Part shown: piece by piece, positions 48,619 through 57,186 of the stretch | How positions within the stretch are numbered: the stretch's first letter is position 1 | Layout: each line of letters opens with the position of its first letter | NCBI GenBank assembly: GCA_046155605.1 | Contig: JBJXFQ010000101.1 | Span: 124,001-188,000, forward strand | Source: JAEUIZ01 sp046155605 | GTDB lineage: Bacteria; Planctomycetota; Phycisphaerae; Phycisphaerales; UBA1924 | Length of the DNA: 64,000 nucleotides | Reading direction: 5' to 3' | Notes under the pieces: model-generated | The model's database searches: none | What the model saw: the letters and a program-made list of their open reading frames with translations, nothing else | What the model was told of the DNA's origin: nothing | Translations under genes and position numbers: made by a program

Positions 48619-48628
48619 AGTTAGACGC

Positions 48629-48778
48629 ATGGCTACCAAGAAAAAGGCCAAGAAACGCGGACCCAAACCGGCAATCCTCAAGATTGAGGGGGACTGGGTG
48701 GAGGGGGTGGCGCGGGCGCTGAAGGCCGGGAAGCCGCCGAAGGCGAAGCGGAAGCGGCGATTGCTGGCGAGGGCATAG
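48629..48778 (+). CDS. small basic IS passenger protein
   Basis: A 49-residue protein of mostly Lys, Arg, Ala and Gly (KKKAKKRGPKPAILKIEGDW). The KRGPKP stretch resembles an AT-hook-like DNA-binding motif. I recall small proteins with a similar KRGPKP...LKIEGDW pattern next to IS1595 transposases, but did not check. It begins 11 bases after the transposase stop and overlaps the end of the convergent membrane gene by 101 bases. It may help transposition or be a passenger. Confidence 0.6.
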   Translation: MATKKKAKKRGPKPAILKIEGDWVEGVARALKAGKPPKAKRKRRLLARA

Positions 48779-49397
48779 GACTCCAGTCTGGCCGAATGTC
48801 CTCCGGCCTCATGGTTTCCAAGAATCTGAGCACCTGCCGAATGTGGATCAAAAGGCAAGGACGAACCCATTCGGTCGTATAGATGATGCGTGGCGACCCC
48901 CTGACGGCGCTTGGGTTTTCCGGGTCGGGCTCGTCGTCTAGCCTGGGGTACTGATCGGCGTCGCAGCCCCAAAACTCGGCGGCATGTTCTGGACCGAGAC
49001 AGCGACCGATGAATTCCGCTGCCTCCTTACGCCACTCAATTACTTGGCGGTACAAAAGATGCGGACTCACAAAAAGCCGCTCTCCGTCATTCACGATCCG
49101 CCGCAAGCCGTCTCTCGCCGCGCGAACCCGATCCTGTTCGATCAGAGCGCCTTCTGACTCTTTGGCCTTACTGCGATATTCAAGAATGAGCCAGACGGCG
49201 GATGCGGTCCAAATAATCCATGTGGCTATTTCCGCCACCTTTGCCGGCACTCCGCCCGGAACATACTCAGCAAGTTCACTAGTGGTCATGTGCTTCTCCA
49301 GAAGGTTGTAGAGAAGCTTGGCCCCGCGTCCAAAAAAGGAGAACGCGAGAAGAAACCAGGCGGTTTTGATTCGCGTTTTTCTCTTGGTGAAATCCAT
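48678..49397 (-). CDS. IS passenger membrane protein
   Basis: A 239-residue protein read from the right end of the element. Two membrane helices are near the start (TAWFLLAFSFFGRG and IATWIIWTASAVWLILEY), then a soluble region with Trp/Glu/Arg-rich segments (LYRQVIEWRKEAAEFIG, ECHAEFWG-like) and a Ser/Pro/Ala tail. The tail overlaps the small basic gene, so the true end may be shorter in function. The two-helix plus cytosolic layout resembles SLATT-type or sensor proteins, but no family is assigned. It starts 41 bases inside the right terminal repeat. Confidence 0.6.
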   Translation of the reverse strand: MDFTKRKTRIKTAWFLLAFSFFGRGAKLLYNLLEKHMTTSELAEYVPGGVPAKVAEIATWIIWTASAVWLILEYRSKAKESEGALIEQDRVRAARDGLRRIVNDGERLFVSPHLLYRQVIEWRKEAAEFIGRCLGPEHAAEFWGCDADQYPRLDDEPDPENPSAVRGSPRIIYTTEWVRPCLLIHIRQVLRFLETMRPEDIRPDWSPMPSPAIAASASPSAASRPSAPAPPPPPSPPQS

Positions 49398-49422
49398 ACC
49401 CTAACGGTAGGCGCCTTTTCGC

Positions 49423-49438
49423 CAAGTACATACTTCCG
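49423..49438 (-). repeat. right terminal inverted repeat of the IS element
   Basis: Exact complement of the left repeat (47589-47604). The element ends at 49438, just before the second AAAAAAAT. Confidence 0.95.
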
Positions 49439-49446
49439 AAAAAAAT
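49439..49446. repeat. right target-site duplication of the IS element
   Basis: AAAAAAAT, identical to 47581-47588, directly after the right terminal repeat. Confidence 0.9.
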
Positions 49447-49520
49447 AGGAGTTCGGAGGGGGGATTGTAAGTGAGGAAGAAGGGAGGGCATACCGCGAGA
49501 AAGCACGAAAGCGTGCGTTG

Positions 49521-50099
49521 TCAAACGTCGTCGACGGGGTTGTGGCCCATGGATGCCGCGGTCTTTTTGATGAAGCCGAACCAGATGAGGCAGAAGACGG
49601 GCCAGGCGAGGCCGAGGAGGATGCCCAAGCCCATCATCGCCGCTCCGATGGCAGGGTTGGAGAACTGGGCCCACTTGTTGTCTGGATTCTGTCGCGCCCA
49701 GGCAGTCTGGGCGAGGATGTTGCTGATGCCCACGGCAGCGCCCGCGACCGCGGAGATGATGGAGATGGCGGCATAGGTCAGATGGAGCGGGCGGGAGATG
49801 GGCCGTCGACCCAGCAGCATGCTGCCGGAGAAGATGAGCAAGACAGCGATGATGGTTGCTAGGAGCATCACGGCGATGGCGACGGGTCCAGCCTTCATCA
49901 CGTCCGGCATGGGTCCAAACTCATCCTCCGCACCCTTCGTGAACATCGACTGGGTGGCAGCGCCGAGGACGCCGCATCCGTTGCAGGCGATGCCGAGCGA
50001 GCCCCAGACAATGCTGATGATCCCGACGACGCGCGGCCAGCGCGGAGGCTCGGCGGGGATCTCGATCTCGCGGGGGTCGGTGGGAGGTGCGTCGGACAT
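49521..50099 (-). CDS. four-span membrane protein
   Basis: A 192-residue protein with a short disordered start (MSDAPPTDPREIEIPAEPP) and four hydrophobic segments: VVGIISIVWGSLGIACNGCG, AGPVAIAVMLLATIIAVLLIFSG, AAISIISAVAGAAVGIS and IGAAMMGLGILLGLAWPVFCLIWFG. No catalytic motif; similar proteins are common, uncharacterised and conserved in planctomycetes. ATG 50097-50099 follows GGAG. It reads away from the sugar permease gene and its end is near the IS element. Confidence 0.75.
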   Translation of the reverse strand: MSDAPPTDPREIEIPAEPPRWPRVVGIISIVWGSLGIACNGCGVLGAATQSMFTKGAEDEFGPMPDVMKAGPVAIAVMLLATIIAVLLIFSGSMLLGRRPISRPLHLTYAAISIISAVAGAAVGISNILAQTAWARQNPDNKWAQFSNPAIGAAMMGLGILLGLAWPVFCLIWFGFIKKTAASMGHNPVDDV

Positions 50100-50228
50100 G
50101 CGTGGCTCCGGCAAAGTGGCGTATGAACAGCATTGTATAGGAATGAGGGATTTCGCGTTTCGTGTTGGGGTAGGAGTGCGTGAGCACGTGCGTTTCGTGT
50201 GGTCCTGCAAGGTTGGTACGATCGGCCC

Positions 50229-51218
50229 ATGCGTGACTGGCGCTGGTATGCCGAGCGATTGGGGCCGCTGGTGGCGCTGCTGCTGCTGATCGGCGGGACG
50301 GCGCTCGTCGAACTGGCGACCGTCCCGGAGGGGTCGCGGGCGTTCTTCACGGCCCGGAACTTCGCCAACATCATCGGGCAGTGGTCTTTCGTCGGCATCG
50401 TCGCGCTCGGCATGACCTTCGTCATCATCCTCGGCGGGATCGACCTCTCGGTGGGCTCGATGGTCGCGCTGGCGGCGGGCGCGGCGGTCTATGGCATGAA
50501 CGAGGCGGCGGAGCGATGGGGCGATGGGGTCGGCATCGCCGTGGCGGTGGCGATCTGCCTCCTCGCCGGGCCGCTGATGGGGCTGGTCAATGGCCTCGTG
50601 ATCGCGCGGGGGCGCGTCGCGCCGTTCGTGGCGACGCTCGGGACGCTGGCGATCTATCGGTCGCTGATCGTCGCGCCGGCACAGGGCGGGGAGATTCGAT
50701 CGATGGTCCCCCGATTCGACAGGATCGGCGGAGCGTCAATCGACGTGGCGACCGACGTGGCGATCCGCGTGCCGGCGCTCGTGTTCGTCGGCATGGCGAT
50801 CGCGGCACAGGGCGTGCTGGCGTGGACGACCTTTGGCCGGCGGGTGTACGCGATCGGCGACAACGCACAGGCTGCGCGGTACGCGGGCGTGCCGATCGCG
50901 CGGGTGACGGCATCGGTCTACACGATCGCGGGCCTCTGCTGCGGCGTGGCGGCGCTCCTGAACGCGAGCCGGCTGAACTCGGTCTCGAGCACGAATCTCG
51001 GCCTGCTGTACGAACTCGACGCGATCGCGGCGGTCGTCATCGGCGGGACGCGGCTCCAGGGCGGCGCGGGTCGAATCATGGGGACCGTGGTCGGCGTGCT
51101 GATCCTCGGCGTGGTGGGCAACATGCTCAACATGCTCGGCGTGTCGAACTTCTATCACGGGCTGGTCAAGGGGCTCATCATCATCGCGGCGGTGCTCGTG
51201 CAGCCGCGAAAGGCCTGA
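50229..51218 (+). CDS. ABC sugar transporter permease, RbsC/XylH type
   Basis: A 329-residue membrane permease of the ribose/xylose import group. Marks are FTARNFANIIGQWSFVGIVALG, TFVIILGGIDLSVGSMVALAAG, GRVAPFVATLGTLAIYRSL and the late region YELDAIAAVVIGGTRLQGGAGR with the EAA-like coupling loop. It should work with an ATP-binding protein and a binding protein, but neither is adjacent, so it is an orphan permease here. ATG 50229 is used; the frame extends to 50199. It is followed by a membrane protein and galactokinase, suggesting a sugar-related operon. Confidence 0.9.
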   Translation: MRDWRWYAERLGPLVALLLLIGGTALVELATVPEGSRAFFTARNFANIIGQWSFVGIVALGMTFVIILGGIDLSVGSMVALAAGAAVYGMNEAAERWGDGVGIAVAVAICLLAGPLMGLVNGLVIARGRVAPFVATLGTLAIYRSLIVAPAQGGEIRSMVPRFDRIGGASIDVATDVAIRVPALVFVGMAIAAQGVLAWTTFGRRVYAIGDNAQAARYAGVPIARVTASVYTIAGLCCGVAALLNASRLNSVSSTNLGLLYELDAIAAVVIGGTRLQGGAGRIMGTVVGVLILGVVGNMLNMLGVSNFYHGLVKGLIIIAAVLVQPRKA

Positions 51219-51266
51219 GGCGAAACGGACGCCCGAAGCCGCCCAACAATGGAGCGGGAGCAACGC

Positions 51267-52076
51267 GTGGCAGACGATCCGAAGACCTATCCGCTTGAAC
51301 CGACGCCGGGAGCGAGAGCCGAGCCGCCCGCTGTGCCGCAGTCAGCATCGGGAGCGCATGCGTCGCCTGACGCGGCTCCCGCATCGATCGCGCCCACGAT
51401 TCCGATTGCCGCGGCACCCGCAGCGGCTTCACCGGCTGCGGTCGAGGTCGCCAAGCCGGGCAGGCCGAAACTCGTTGCGCCGGGGTTGTTGTCTGACTTT
51501 CCAGAAGGCGCGGACTTTGACCGCGACCCGGTGCGCGAGGCGATCGTGCGCGGGCCGCGGATCGAGCGGGCGAGCGAAAGCACCGAACTCGGTCCGCCGC
51601 TGGTCGCGTCTGGGCTGGGCGGGGCGCAGGCGTGGGCGATTGTGGGCGGGGCGCTGCTCGTCGGCGCGGCGGTGGCGACGGCTATCAACGCGCCCAATCG
51701 CGCGGTCATCCGCGTGCTGCTCGTGATGTACAACGCGCTCCTTCACACCGGCACGGGCGTGGCGGCCCTCACGCTCGCGGCCATGCTCCTCCAGCGGCGG
51801 ATGGGTCCGATCGAGTTGGCCGGGACGCGGATGTTCACCGCGGTCAGCGCCTTCGCGCTCGTGGTGGCGCTGCCGACAAGGCTCTTTGGGACGCAGTGGG
51901 CGGACGCGTCGGTGGGGATCATCCTCGGCGCTGTGGTGTATGTGATGGCGGTCGCGGCGCTCTTCGGGTTATGGAAGCGTGTGCCGCTGGGATATGTTGT
52001 GTGCGGGCACGCGATCCTGTGGCTGATCGTGCAGGTCGGCGTGGAACTCGGGGCGCGGGCGGCGGGCGGAACGTGA
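51267..52076 (+). CDS. membrane protein with disordered Pro/Ala-rich N-terminus
   Basis: A protein of about 269 residues. Residues 1-70 are Pro/Ala/Ser-rich and disordered; a soluble region (GLLSDFPEGADFDRDPVREA) follows, and the last 145 residues carry four to five membrane helices (QAWAIVGGALLVGAAVATAI, RVLLVMYNALLHTGTGVAAL, FTAVSAFALVVALPTRL, VGIILGAVVYVMAVAALFGL). GTG 51267, with GGGAG six bases ahead, is preferred to ATG 51249. It lies between the permease and galactokinase and overlaps the latter by four bases (GTGA). Function unknown. Confidence 0.7.
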   Translation: MADDPKTYPLEPTPGARAEPPAVPQSASGAHASPDAAPASIAPTIPIAAAPAAASPAAVEVAKPGRPKLVAPGLLSDFPEGADFDRDPVREAIVRGPRIERASESTELGPPLVASGLGGAQAWAIVGGALLVGAAVATAINAPNRAVIRVLLVMYNALLHTGTGVAALTLAAMLLQRRMGPIELAGTRMFTAVSAFALVVALPTRLFGTQWADASVGIILGAVVYVMAVAALFGLWKRVPLGYVVCGHAILWLIVQVGVELGARAAGGT

Positions 52077-53287
52077 GCGGCGAGCCCCGCGGCGCGAACG
52101 CAGAGCGCCGCGCCCGCGAGGCGTTCATTGCGGCATTCGGACGCGGTGCGGAGTGGATGGCACTCGCACCGGGCCGCGTGAATCTCATCGGCGAGCACAT
52201 CGACTACTGCGGCGGGCATGTGCTTCCGATCGCGATCGATCGGCGCTGCGTCGTGGCGGCGTCGGCCACGATCGAGCGACGGCTTCGCGTCGTCGCGACC
52301 GACATCGGTGAGCGGATCGAAGTGCCGCTAGGCGGCGAGTTTCAGGCGCAGCGAGGACTGGTTTCGCTCGTGGAGTCCGGGCGCGTGCGGATGGGATCAT
52401 GGGCCAGTTATGTCTTGGGCGTGGCGGCGGGCGTGCGCGGTTGGGACAACTTGGGGCGCGATCTGCCGGGCGCGGAGGTCGCGATCGCGTCGGACGTGCC
52501 CATCGGAGGCGGGCTGTCGAGTTCGGCAGCGCTGGAAGTAGCCACGGCGATGGCGCTCGCGCGGGCGTGGGACGTTGATTTGTCGGCGATGGACGTGTGC
52601 CGCATCGGGCGCGAGGCGGAACGGAACTTCGCGGGCGTTCCTTGCGGGATCATGGATCAGTGGGCGTCGGTGCTCGGGCGTGATGGGCACGCGGTCCTGA
52701 TCGATTGCGCGAGCGAGGCGTGGGAGTTGGTGCCGATGTTCGCGCGCGAACTCGCGGGGATCATCGTCGTCGACACGGGTGTTCGCCACGCACTGGCGAG
52801 CGGCGAGTACGCGAAGCGACGCGCGGCGTGCGAGCGAGCGGCGAATCGCCTCGGCGTGCGATGGCTTTGTGCGGCGAGCATTTGGGATCGGAGCGACTTG
52901 CCGGATGATGAGGCTCGCGCGGCACGGCACGCGACCAGCGAGAATCGGCGGACGCTCGCGGCTGTGCCGGCGCTGCGCGGGGGAGACGTGCGAACGCTCG
53001 GGAGCCTGATGAACGAGTCGCACAAGTCGCTGCGCAACGACTACCGCGTGTCGTGCGTTGAACTCGACCTGGTTGTCGATGCCGCAGCGTGCGTGCCGGG
53101 CGTACACGGCGCGCGGATGACGGGCGGTGGATTCGGTGGGTGCGCGATCGTGATGCTTGTCCCGGGGTCGGCTGAGGATGCGCGTCGAGTGATCGGCGCA
53201 GCGTTTCGAGCCCGATTCGGGCGCGAGTGTGGATTCATGGCCGTGCGCGCGAGCGATGGCGCGACCTGCGAACGGCAGGTTGGATAG
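52073..53287 (+). CDS. galK: galactokinase (GHMP kinase)
   Basis: A 404-residue GHMP-family kinase matching galactokinase, which phosphorylates galactose at C1 in the Leloir pathway. The N-terminal signature is GRVNLIGEHIDYCGGHVLP, the ATP-binding motif is VPIGGGLSSSAALEVATA, and the third motif is GARMTGGGFGGCAIVMLV. The catalytic Asp region CGIMDQWASVLG is present. GTG 52073 overlaps the previous stop, so the start is well supported even though the frame extends upstream. An epimerase that could act downstream is at 37969, but not adjacent. Confidence 0.92.
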   Translation: MSGEPRGANAERRAREAFIAAFGRGAEWMALAPGRVNLIGEHIDYCGGHVLPIAIDRRCVVAASATIERRLRVVATDIGERIEVPLGGEFQAQRGLVSLVESGRVRMGSWASYVLGVAAGVRGWDNLGRDLPGAEVAIASDVPIGGGLSSSAALEVATAMALARAWDVDLSAMDVCRIGREAERNFAGVPCGIMDQWASVLGRDGHAVLIDCASEAWELVPMFARELAGIIVVDTGVRHALASGEYAKRRAACERAANRLGVRWLCAASIWDRSDLPDDEARAARHATSENRRTLAAVPALRGGDVRTLGSLMNESHKSLRNDYRVSCVELDLVVDAAACVPGVHGARMTGGGFGGCAIVMLVPGSAEDARRVIGAAFRARFGRECGFMAVRASDGATCERQVG

Positions 53288-53356
53288 ATCGTTCTGTCTT
53301 TCGACCTCGTTTCGGCGCATGCAACGGCGTGGATACTCAGCGCGAAGCAGGTCACC

Positions 53357-54868
53357 TCAGCGAGCGCTGGCCGACGCCTGCGGGCCACTGGCCTGCGTGA
53401 TGTCGCGGCGCAGCACGTCGCAGAGGCCGGGCAGCGTCGTGCCGGCGAGCGTCTGGTCGTCGCTGAGTTCAGCGATGGGTGCCTCGGGCCTGGCGAGGAG
53501 GGCGGCGAATCGCTTGCCGGAGGTGACGACCGAGGAGTGATTGGGCCGACCCATCGCGCGGGCGATCTCCGGGAAACTCAGCGTGGTCATGGCGCGGCAG
53601 AGGTGGACGATGAGCCCGCGAGCAAGCACGACGCGCGGGTGGCGGCCCGTGCCCCGAAGTTCGGCATCGGTGACGCGGAGCGTGCGGCAGACCTCGGCAA
53701 TGATCCGCTCGCCGCGAACAGGTCGTGCCGGCCCGGCGGCGGCGGATTCAAGCGCGCGGCGGACGACGATCGCACCGATCGGGGCGCTGTCGCCGGCGAG
53801 CCTCTGCGCGGCATCCACCCGCGCGAGCGCGCCCTCGAGGTCGCGCACCGAGCCGTTGTCGCACGCGGTGGCCACGGCGGCGATCGCGCCGCTGCCGAGC
53901 ACCATCCCGCGTCGCTGCGCGAGAGCGGCGATGATGCGGGCGCGTAGTTCCGCATCAGGGACGCGGAGCGACACGACGGCACCGGCCAAGAATCGGGACA
54001 CAAGGGCCGCGGCGAAACTGCGTACCTGCCGCGGGTGCTCGTCTGACGCGAGCACGATGCGCCCGCCGAACTGACCGAGGGCGTCGAGCGTGTGGAGCAG
54101 TTCGGTCTGCGTGGCGGCCTTGCTCGACAGGAACTGCACGTCGTCGATGCATAGCAGCGCGACGGAGCGATAGGTGTTGCGGAAGGTATCGACGCGGCCC
54201 GCGCGACAGGCGGCGACAAACTCGTTCGTGAACGTCTCGGCGGTCGTGTAGACGGCCCGCGCCGCGGGGTGCCGGCGACGGCATCGATCCTCGATGCCTT
54301 GGAGCAGGTGCGTCTTGCCCAGACCGCACGAGCCGTGGAGGAACAGAAGCCCCTGCATCGGCTGGTCGAGGTCGGCGGCGCGGGCGGCGGCGGCGAAGGC
54401 CATCTCGTTGGCGGGTCCGACCACGAAATCGTCGAGGCGGTAGCGGCGCGGCGAGGCACGAAGGCCCGAGCGAGCGTGGCCAGGCTGACCGACTCGTGAA
54501 ACGGGTGTGGTGCCTGGTGCCGTCCGGGTCGCGTCGTCCGCGAACTCGCCGGGCTTGCGCGATTCAGCGTCGGCGAAGGCGGCCCCATCAACATGGAAGT
54601 TCACGCGGACGCGCCCGGAGCGATCGCGCGAGCCGGATTCGGCCTCGGCGGCGCGTTGCAAGGTGGTCCCGAACTTCTGGCTGATCACCTCAGCGAGGTA
54701 CCCCGTGGGGACGGTGACATCGAGGTGGTTGTCGTGGAGGCTGAGGCGGGCCTGTTTCGGGAAATAGCGGTCGAGCGCGGACCCCCCCAACTCGTGGTGG
54801 AGCCTCGCGAGGATGCGGTCTTCGGGGTTGGGGTGGGCATGGGTGGTCTGGGCTCGGGCGTTGGTCAC
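53357..54868 (-). CDS. dnaA: chromosomal replication initiator DnaA
   Basis: A 503-residue DnaA protein. Domain I is present (LARLHHELGGSALDRYF to AEVISQKFGTTLQ); a Pro/Thr/Gly-rich linker is next. Domain III has Walker A GSCGLGKTHL, Walker B LLCIDDVQFL and the sensor region LVSRFLAGAVVSL with the Arg finger. Domain IV ends with the DNA-binding signature LSFPEIARAMGRPNHSSVV. GTG 54866-54868 follows GGAAGG. No dnaN, recF or gyrB is adjacent, and typical DnaA boxes are not evident, so whether this is the main initiator or a paralogue is open. Confidence 0.88.
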   Translation of the reverse strand: MTNARAQTTHAHPNPEDRILARLHHELGGSALDRYFPKQARLSLHDNHLDVTVPTGYLAEVISQKFGTTLQRAAEAESGSRDRSGRVRVNFHVDGAAFADAESRKPGEFADDATRTAPGTTPVSRVGQPGHARSGLRASPRRYRLDDFVVGPANEMAFAAAARAADLDQPMQGLLFLHGSCGLGKTHLLQGIEDRCRRRHPAARAVYTTAETFTNEFVAACRAGRVDTFRNTYRSVALLCIDDVQFLSSKAATQTELLHTLDALGQFGGRIVLASDEHPRQVRSFAAALVSRFLAGAVVSLRVPDAELRARIIAALAQRRGMVLGSGAIAAVATACDNGSVRDLEGALARVDAAQRLAGDSAPIGAIVVRRALESAAAGPARPVRGERIIAEVCRTLRVTDAELRGTGRHPRVVLARGLIVHLCRAMTTLSFPEIARAMGRPNHSSVVTSGKRFAALLARPEAPIAELSDDQTLAGTTLPGLCDVLRRDITQASGPQASASAR

Positions 54869-55274
54869 GTGCGCACCTTCCTGGGCAACAGCGTGGGGAC
54901 GTTTCCGTCACAATCCATGTGCGGGCGCGCCCGCATGTGACGGCACAAAGATCGAGATGTCGCGACGAATCCATCCGAGAGCGGCCAGAGCGCGCGGCTA
55001 CCGCGCCTTCCCTCTGTTACGGTCGCGGCTTGTGTGGAGCGCCGGTGAGCCGGCGATGGGAGCCGTTTCCTACCGCTTGGCCGAGTTCCCTGGCCGAGCG
55101 GGGCGAAGATTAGTCGAGGGGAAAGTGAAACGCAATCCGGTCGTCTCCCGACCGCGTGTGAGCGCGCGCGATCGGGCCTGAATTCCAAGGGCTTAGCGCG
55201 TTGAAAATATTTTTCGCGCCTTTTGCGCGGTCGTTGGGAATGAACGGTGCAGAAGTTGGCGCGTCCGCGCCACC
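54869..55274. other. intergenic region upstream of dnaA with palindrome
   Basis: No gene is visible. At 54916-54939, 48 bases before the dnaA start, lies a near-perfect palindrome: a central GCGGGCGCGCCCGC flanked by CATGT and ATGTG, with outer CGTCA and TGACG arms. It may be an operator or a leader hairpin. Further up are a TGGCCGAG direct repeat (about 55078-55102) and the only AT-rich tract, around 55200-55222 (TTGAAAATATTTTTC). Two weak partial DnaA-box-like 9-mers were seen but none is convincing. Confidence 0.5.
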
Positions 55275-56291
55275 TCAGGCGCTCGCGGGATCACCGAGCG
55301 GTCGAACCATCGCGATTTTGCGGGAAATTTCGCGGAAATCGAGAGACTTGTAGAGACGGATCGCGGGCTGGTTGCGCAGATCGACGGCGCAGCCAATCGA
55401 CGTTTCGCGGCGAGTGTGTAGGCGATTCAGGCCCATGGAGAGGAGCGCACGACCGAGGCCCATGCCGCGTAGCGAGCGGGCTACGCCGAGGTAGACAAGT
55501 TCGACGGTGTCGTGCTCCGGGCTCTGGGAGAGCAAGAGGCAACCGGCGGGTTGGTCGTGATGAAAGACGAGCCACCACAGGTTGGGGTCGAACGCTCCGG
55601 CGGCACGATGTGATTCCAGGACGTCGCTGGTTGTGCGCAGCCCGCAGAGTTCGGGACAGTCGAGGGTGTCCTCGTAGGAGCACTCAAGGGCGGCCAGCAT
55701 GGCGACACGATCCGGCTCGCCCGGCCCGACCCCGACGACAGCCCGAACGGTGACGCCCGAGGGCCAGGCCGAAACGGGAGGCGGAGCCTGCACTGGACGT
55801 TGCAGGTACGCCAACTCGCCTACGGTGATGAAGCCGGCTTCGGTCAGCGCGGCGATGACGGCGGTGTGGTCGGGATCGGGAAGGGCTTGGGCAAGAACAA
55901 CGCGCTGGCTCGGCGGGAGAGCGGTCAGGCCATCGCAAGCAGCGCGGATGCAGGCGACACGCGGGCCGTGGCCCGAGATGGGGCCGTGCGAATCGCGTTC
56001 GGGCGCGGAGACAAGGAGCGTGGCGCTTCGGCCGGCACCGGGGACGGCAAGGCAGGCTTCGCCGACGCGGGCATCGGTGTCGGAGGGGTGGGGATCGACG
56101 GTTCCCCAGATGAGCGACATGTCGAGGCCGTGCGAGGCGGCAGCGGCGAGCATTCGCTTGGCGGCCTGGAGGCGAGAGGCGTGGGTCGCTTGGACAAAGC
56201 GAGCGGCGGCGTGGGCGCGGAGGTGCAACGGAATCCGAACCGGGGTGGTTCGGTCCTGAGTCCGCAGGCCGGTCTGGGATGGATCGGGCAT
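55275..56291 (-). CDS. GNAT-family N-acetyltransferase
   Basis: A 338-residue protein with a GNAT domain in the C-terminal half. The acetyl-CoA loop is VELVYLGVARSLRGMGLGRALL, followed by NPAIRLYKSLDFREISRK, both typical. The N-terminal half may be a degenerate second GNAT domain (LTALPPSQRVVLAQALPDP, GFITVGELAYLQRP), as in mycothiol synthase-like two-domain proteins. ATG 56289-56291 is used because GAGGT lies five bases upstream; an open frame continues to 56420. The substrate is unknown. It diverges from the following exported gene by 68 bases. Confidence 0.83.
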   Translation of the reverse strand: MPDPSQTGLRTQDRTTPVRIPLHLRAHAAARFVQATHASRLQAAKRMLAAAASHGLDMSLIWGTVDPHPSDTDARVGEACLAVPGAGRSATLLVSAPERDSHGPISGHGPRVACIRAACDGLTALPPSQRVVLAQALPDPDHTAVIAALTEAGFITVGELAYLQRPVQAPPPVSAWPSGVTVRAVVGVGPGEPDRVAMLAALECSYEDTLDCPELCGLRTTSDVLESHRAAGAFDPNLWWLVFHHDQPAGCLLLSQSPEHDTVELVYLGVARSLRGMGLGRALLSMGLNRLHTRRETSIGCAVDLRNQPAIRLYKSLDFREISRKIAMVRPLGDPASA

Positions 56292-56359
56292 CGGACCTCG
56301 TGCCCGCCGTTTGACGCGGGACGCAGGGACTGTAGACTTGCCCATAGCCCCGGAGCCCG

Positions 56360-57037
56360 ATGATGCCCCCAACCTATCGTTCCCATGCTCGCCCGAAGTC
56401 GCTCGCGCTGCGGCTCGCACGCACTCTTATTGCCAGCGTTGTCATGGCATCGATGGTGCCGGGGTTCACGATGCTGCCGTCGGCGGCACCGGAGCCCTCC
56501 CCGATTCCAAAGCGGTGGCAACTGGAGATCGAGCCGACGCCGCTGCGTGTGATCGTGCTCGACGTTCCTGGGGTCGGCCCGCAGGCGTTCCTGTATCTGA
56601 CGTACACCGTGACGAATAACAGCGGGATCGACCTGCTCTTCGCGCCCTCGTTTGACATCACGACTGATGAGGGTCAGGTGCTGCGATCGGGACGTGACGT
56701 CCCGGTGGCGGCGGTCAGGCAACTGATGGAGCGGCTGGCGAACCCGTTACTCGAAGACCAGATCGGCGTGGTCGGGACGCTGCTGCGCGGCGAGGAGAAC
56801 GCGAAGGAAAGCCTTGCGGTGTGGCCTGTGCCCACGACGCTGCTCTCGGAGTTGACGGTGTTTTTCGCCGGCTTCAGCGGCGAGACGGCGACGGTCGAGG
56901 TGCCGAACGCGGCGGGACGGCTCGAGAAAAAGGTCTTGCGCAAGACGCTGGAGATGCGGTACCGGATCCCCGGCGAACTCAACGTCATGGCGATCGATCC
57001 GATTCTGCCGTTCGAGCGCCGCTGGATCATGCGGTAG
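56360..57037 (+). CDS. exported protein of unknown function
   Basis: A 225-residue protein with an N-terminal signal or anchor segment (LARTLIASVVMASMVPGFTML) and a soluble beta-rich domain (LEIEPTPLRVIVLDV, FLYLTYTVTNNSGIDLLFAPSF, LTVFFAGFSGETATVEVP). I do not recognise it, though the phrase TVTNNSGIDLLFAPSFDITTD resembles small planctomycete proteins of the cell envelope. GGAG precedes the ATG at 56360. A hairpin with a T-run on the minus strand separates it from the next gene. Confidence 0.7.
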   Translation: MMPPTYRSHARPKSLALRLARTLIASVVMASMVPGFTMLPSAAPEPSPIPKRWQLEIEPTPLRVIVLDVPGVGPQAFLYLTYTVTNNSGIDLLFAPSFDITTDEGQVLRSGRDVPVAAVRQLMERLANPLLEDQIGVVGTLLRGEENAKESLAVWPVPTTLLSELTVFFAGFSGETATVEVPNAAGRLEKKVLRKTLEMRYRIPGELNVMAIDPILPFERRWIMR

Positions 57038-57083
57038 CGAAAGCGGCAGGGCCGAAGCGACGGGTCGAGTGGCGAAAAGCGCA

Positions 57084-57112
57084 AAGGGCCCGCCTTCCTT
57101 GGCGTGGCCCTT
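57084..57112 (-). terminator. hairpin terminator between convergent genes
   Basis: AAGGGCC-CGCC pairs with GGCG-T-GGCCCTT around a six-base loop (57084-57112). The minus strand has TTT and TTTT runs directly after it, so it best serves the leftward low-complexity gene; it could act in both directions. Confidence 0.6.
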
Positions 57113-57186
57113 CGAACGAATCACTTGGATGATCGAGGAGTCGCGTGCCGTCCGTGGCGTGCGATGTGAGGCTTGATTGCCGGGCT

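Larger units (their letters stand above)
47589..49438 (+). mobile_element. complete IS1595-family insertion sequence with passenger genes
   Basis: An 1850-base element bounded by perfect 16-base inverted repeats and flanked by identical 8-base AAAAAAAT target duplications. It contains an intact transposase (47662-48618), a small basic gene (48629-48778) and a membrane protein gene read from the right end (48678-49397). Some IS1595-family members are known to carry passenger genes. Intact ends, duplication and transposase suggest a recent and perhaps still mobile insertion. It inserted in an A-rich site between the dockerin-tailed exported gene and a small membrane gene. Confidence 0.95.

Noticed and set aside
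54869..55274. Replication origin beside dnaA
   Set aside because: No cluster of good DnaA boxes was found; only two weak partial matches and one AT-rich tract. GC skew for the whole replicon would decide.
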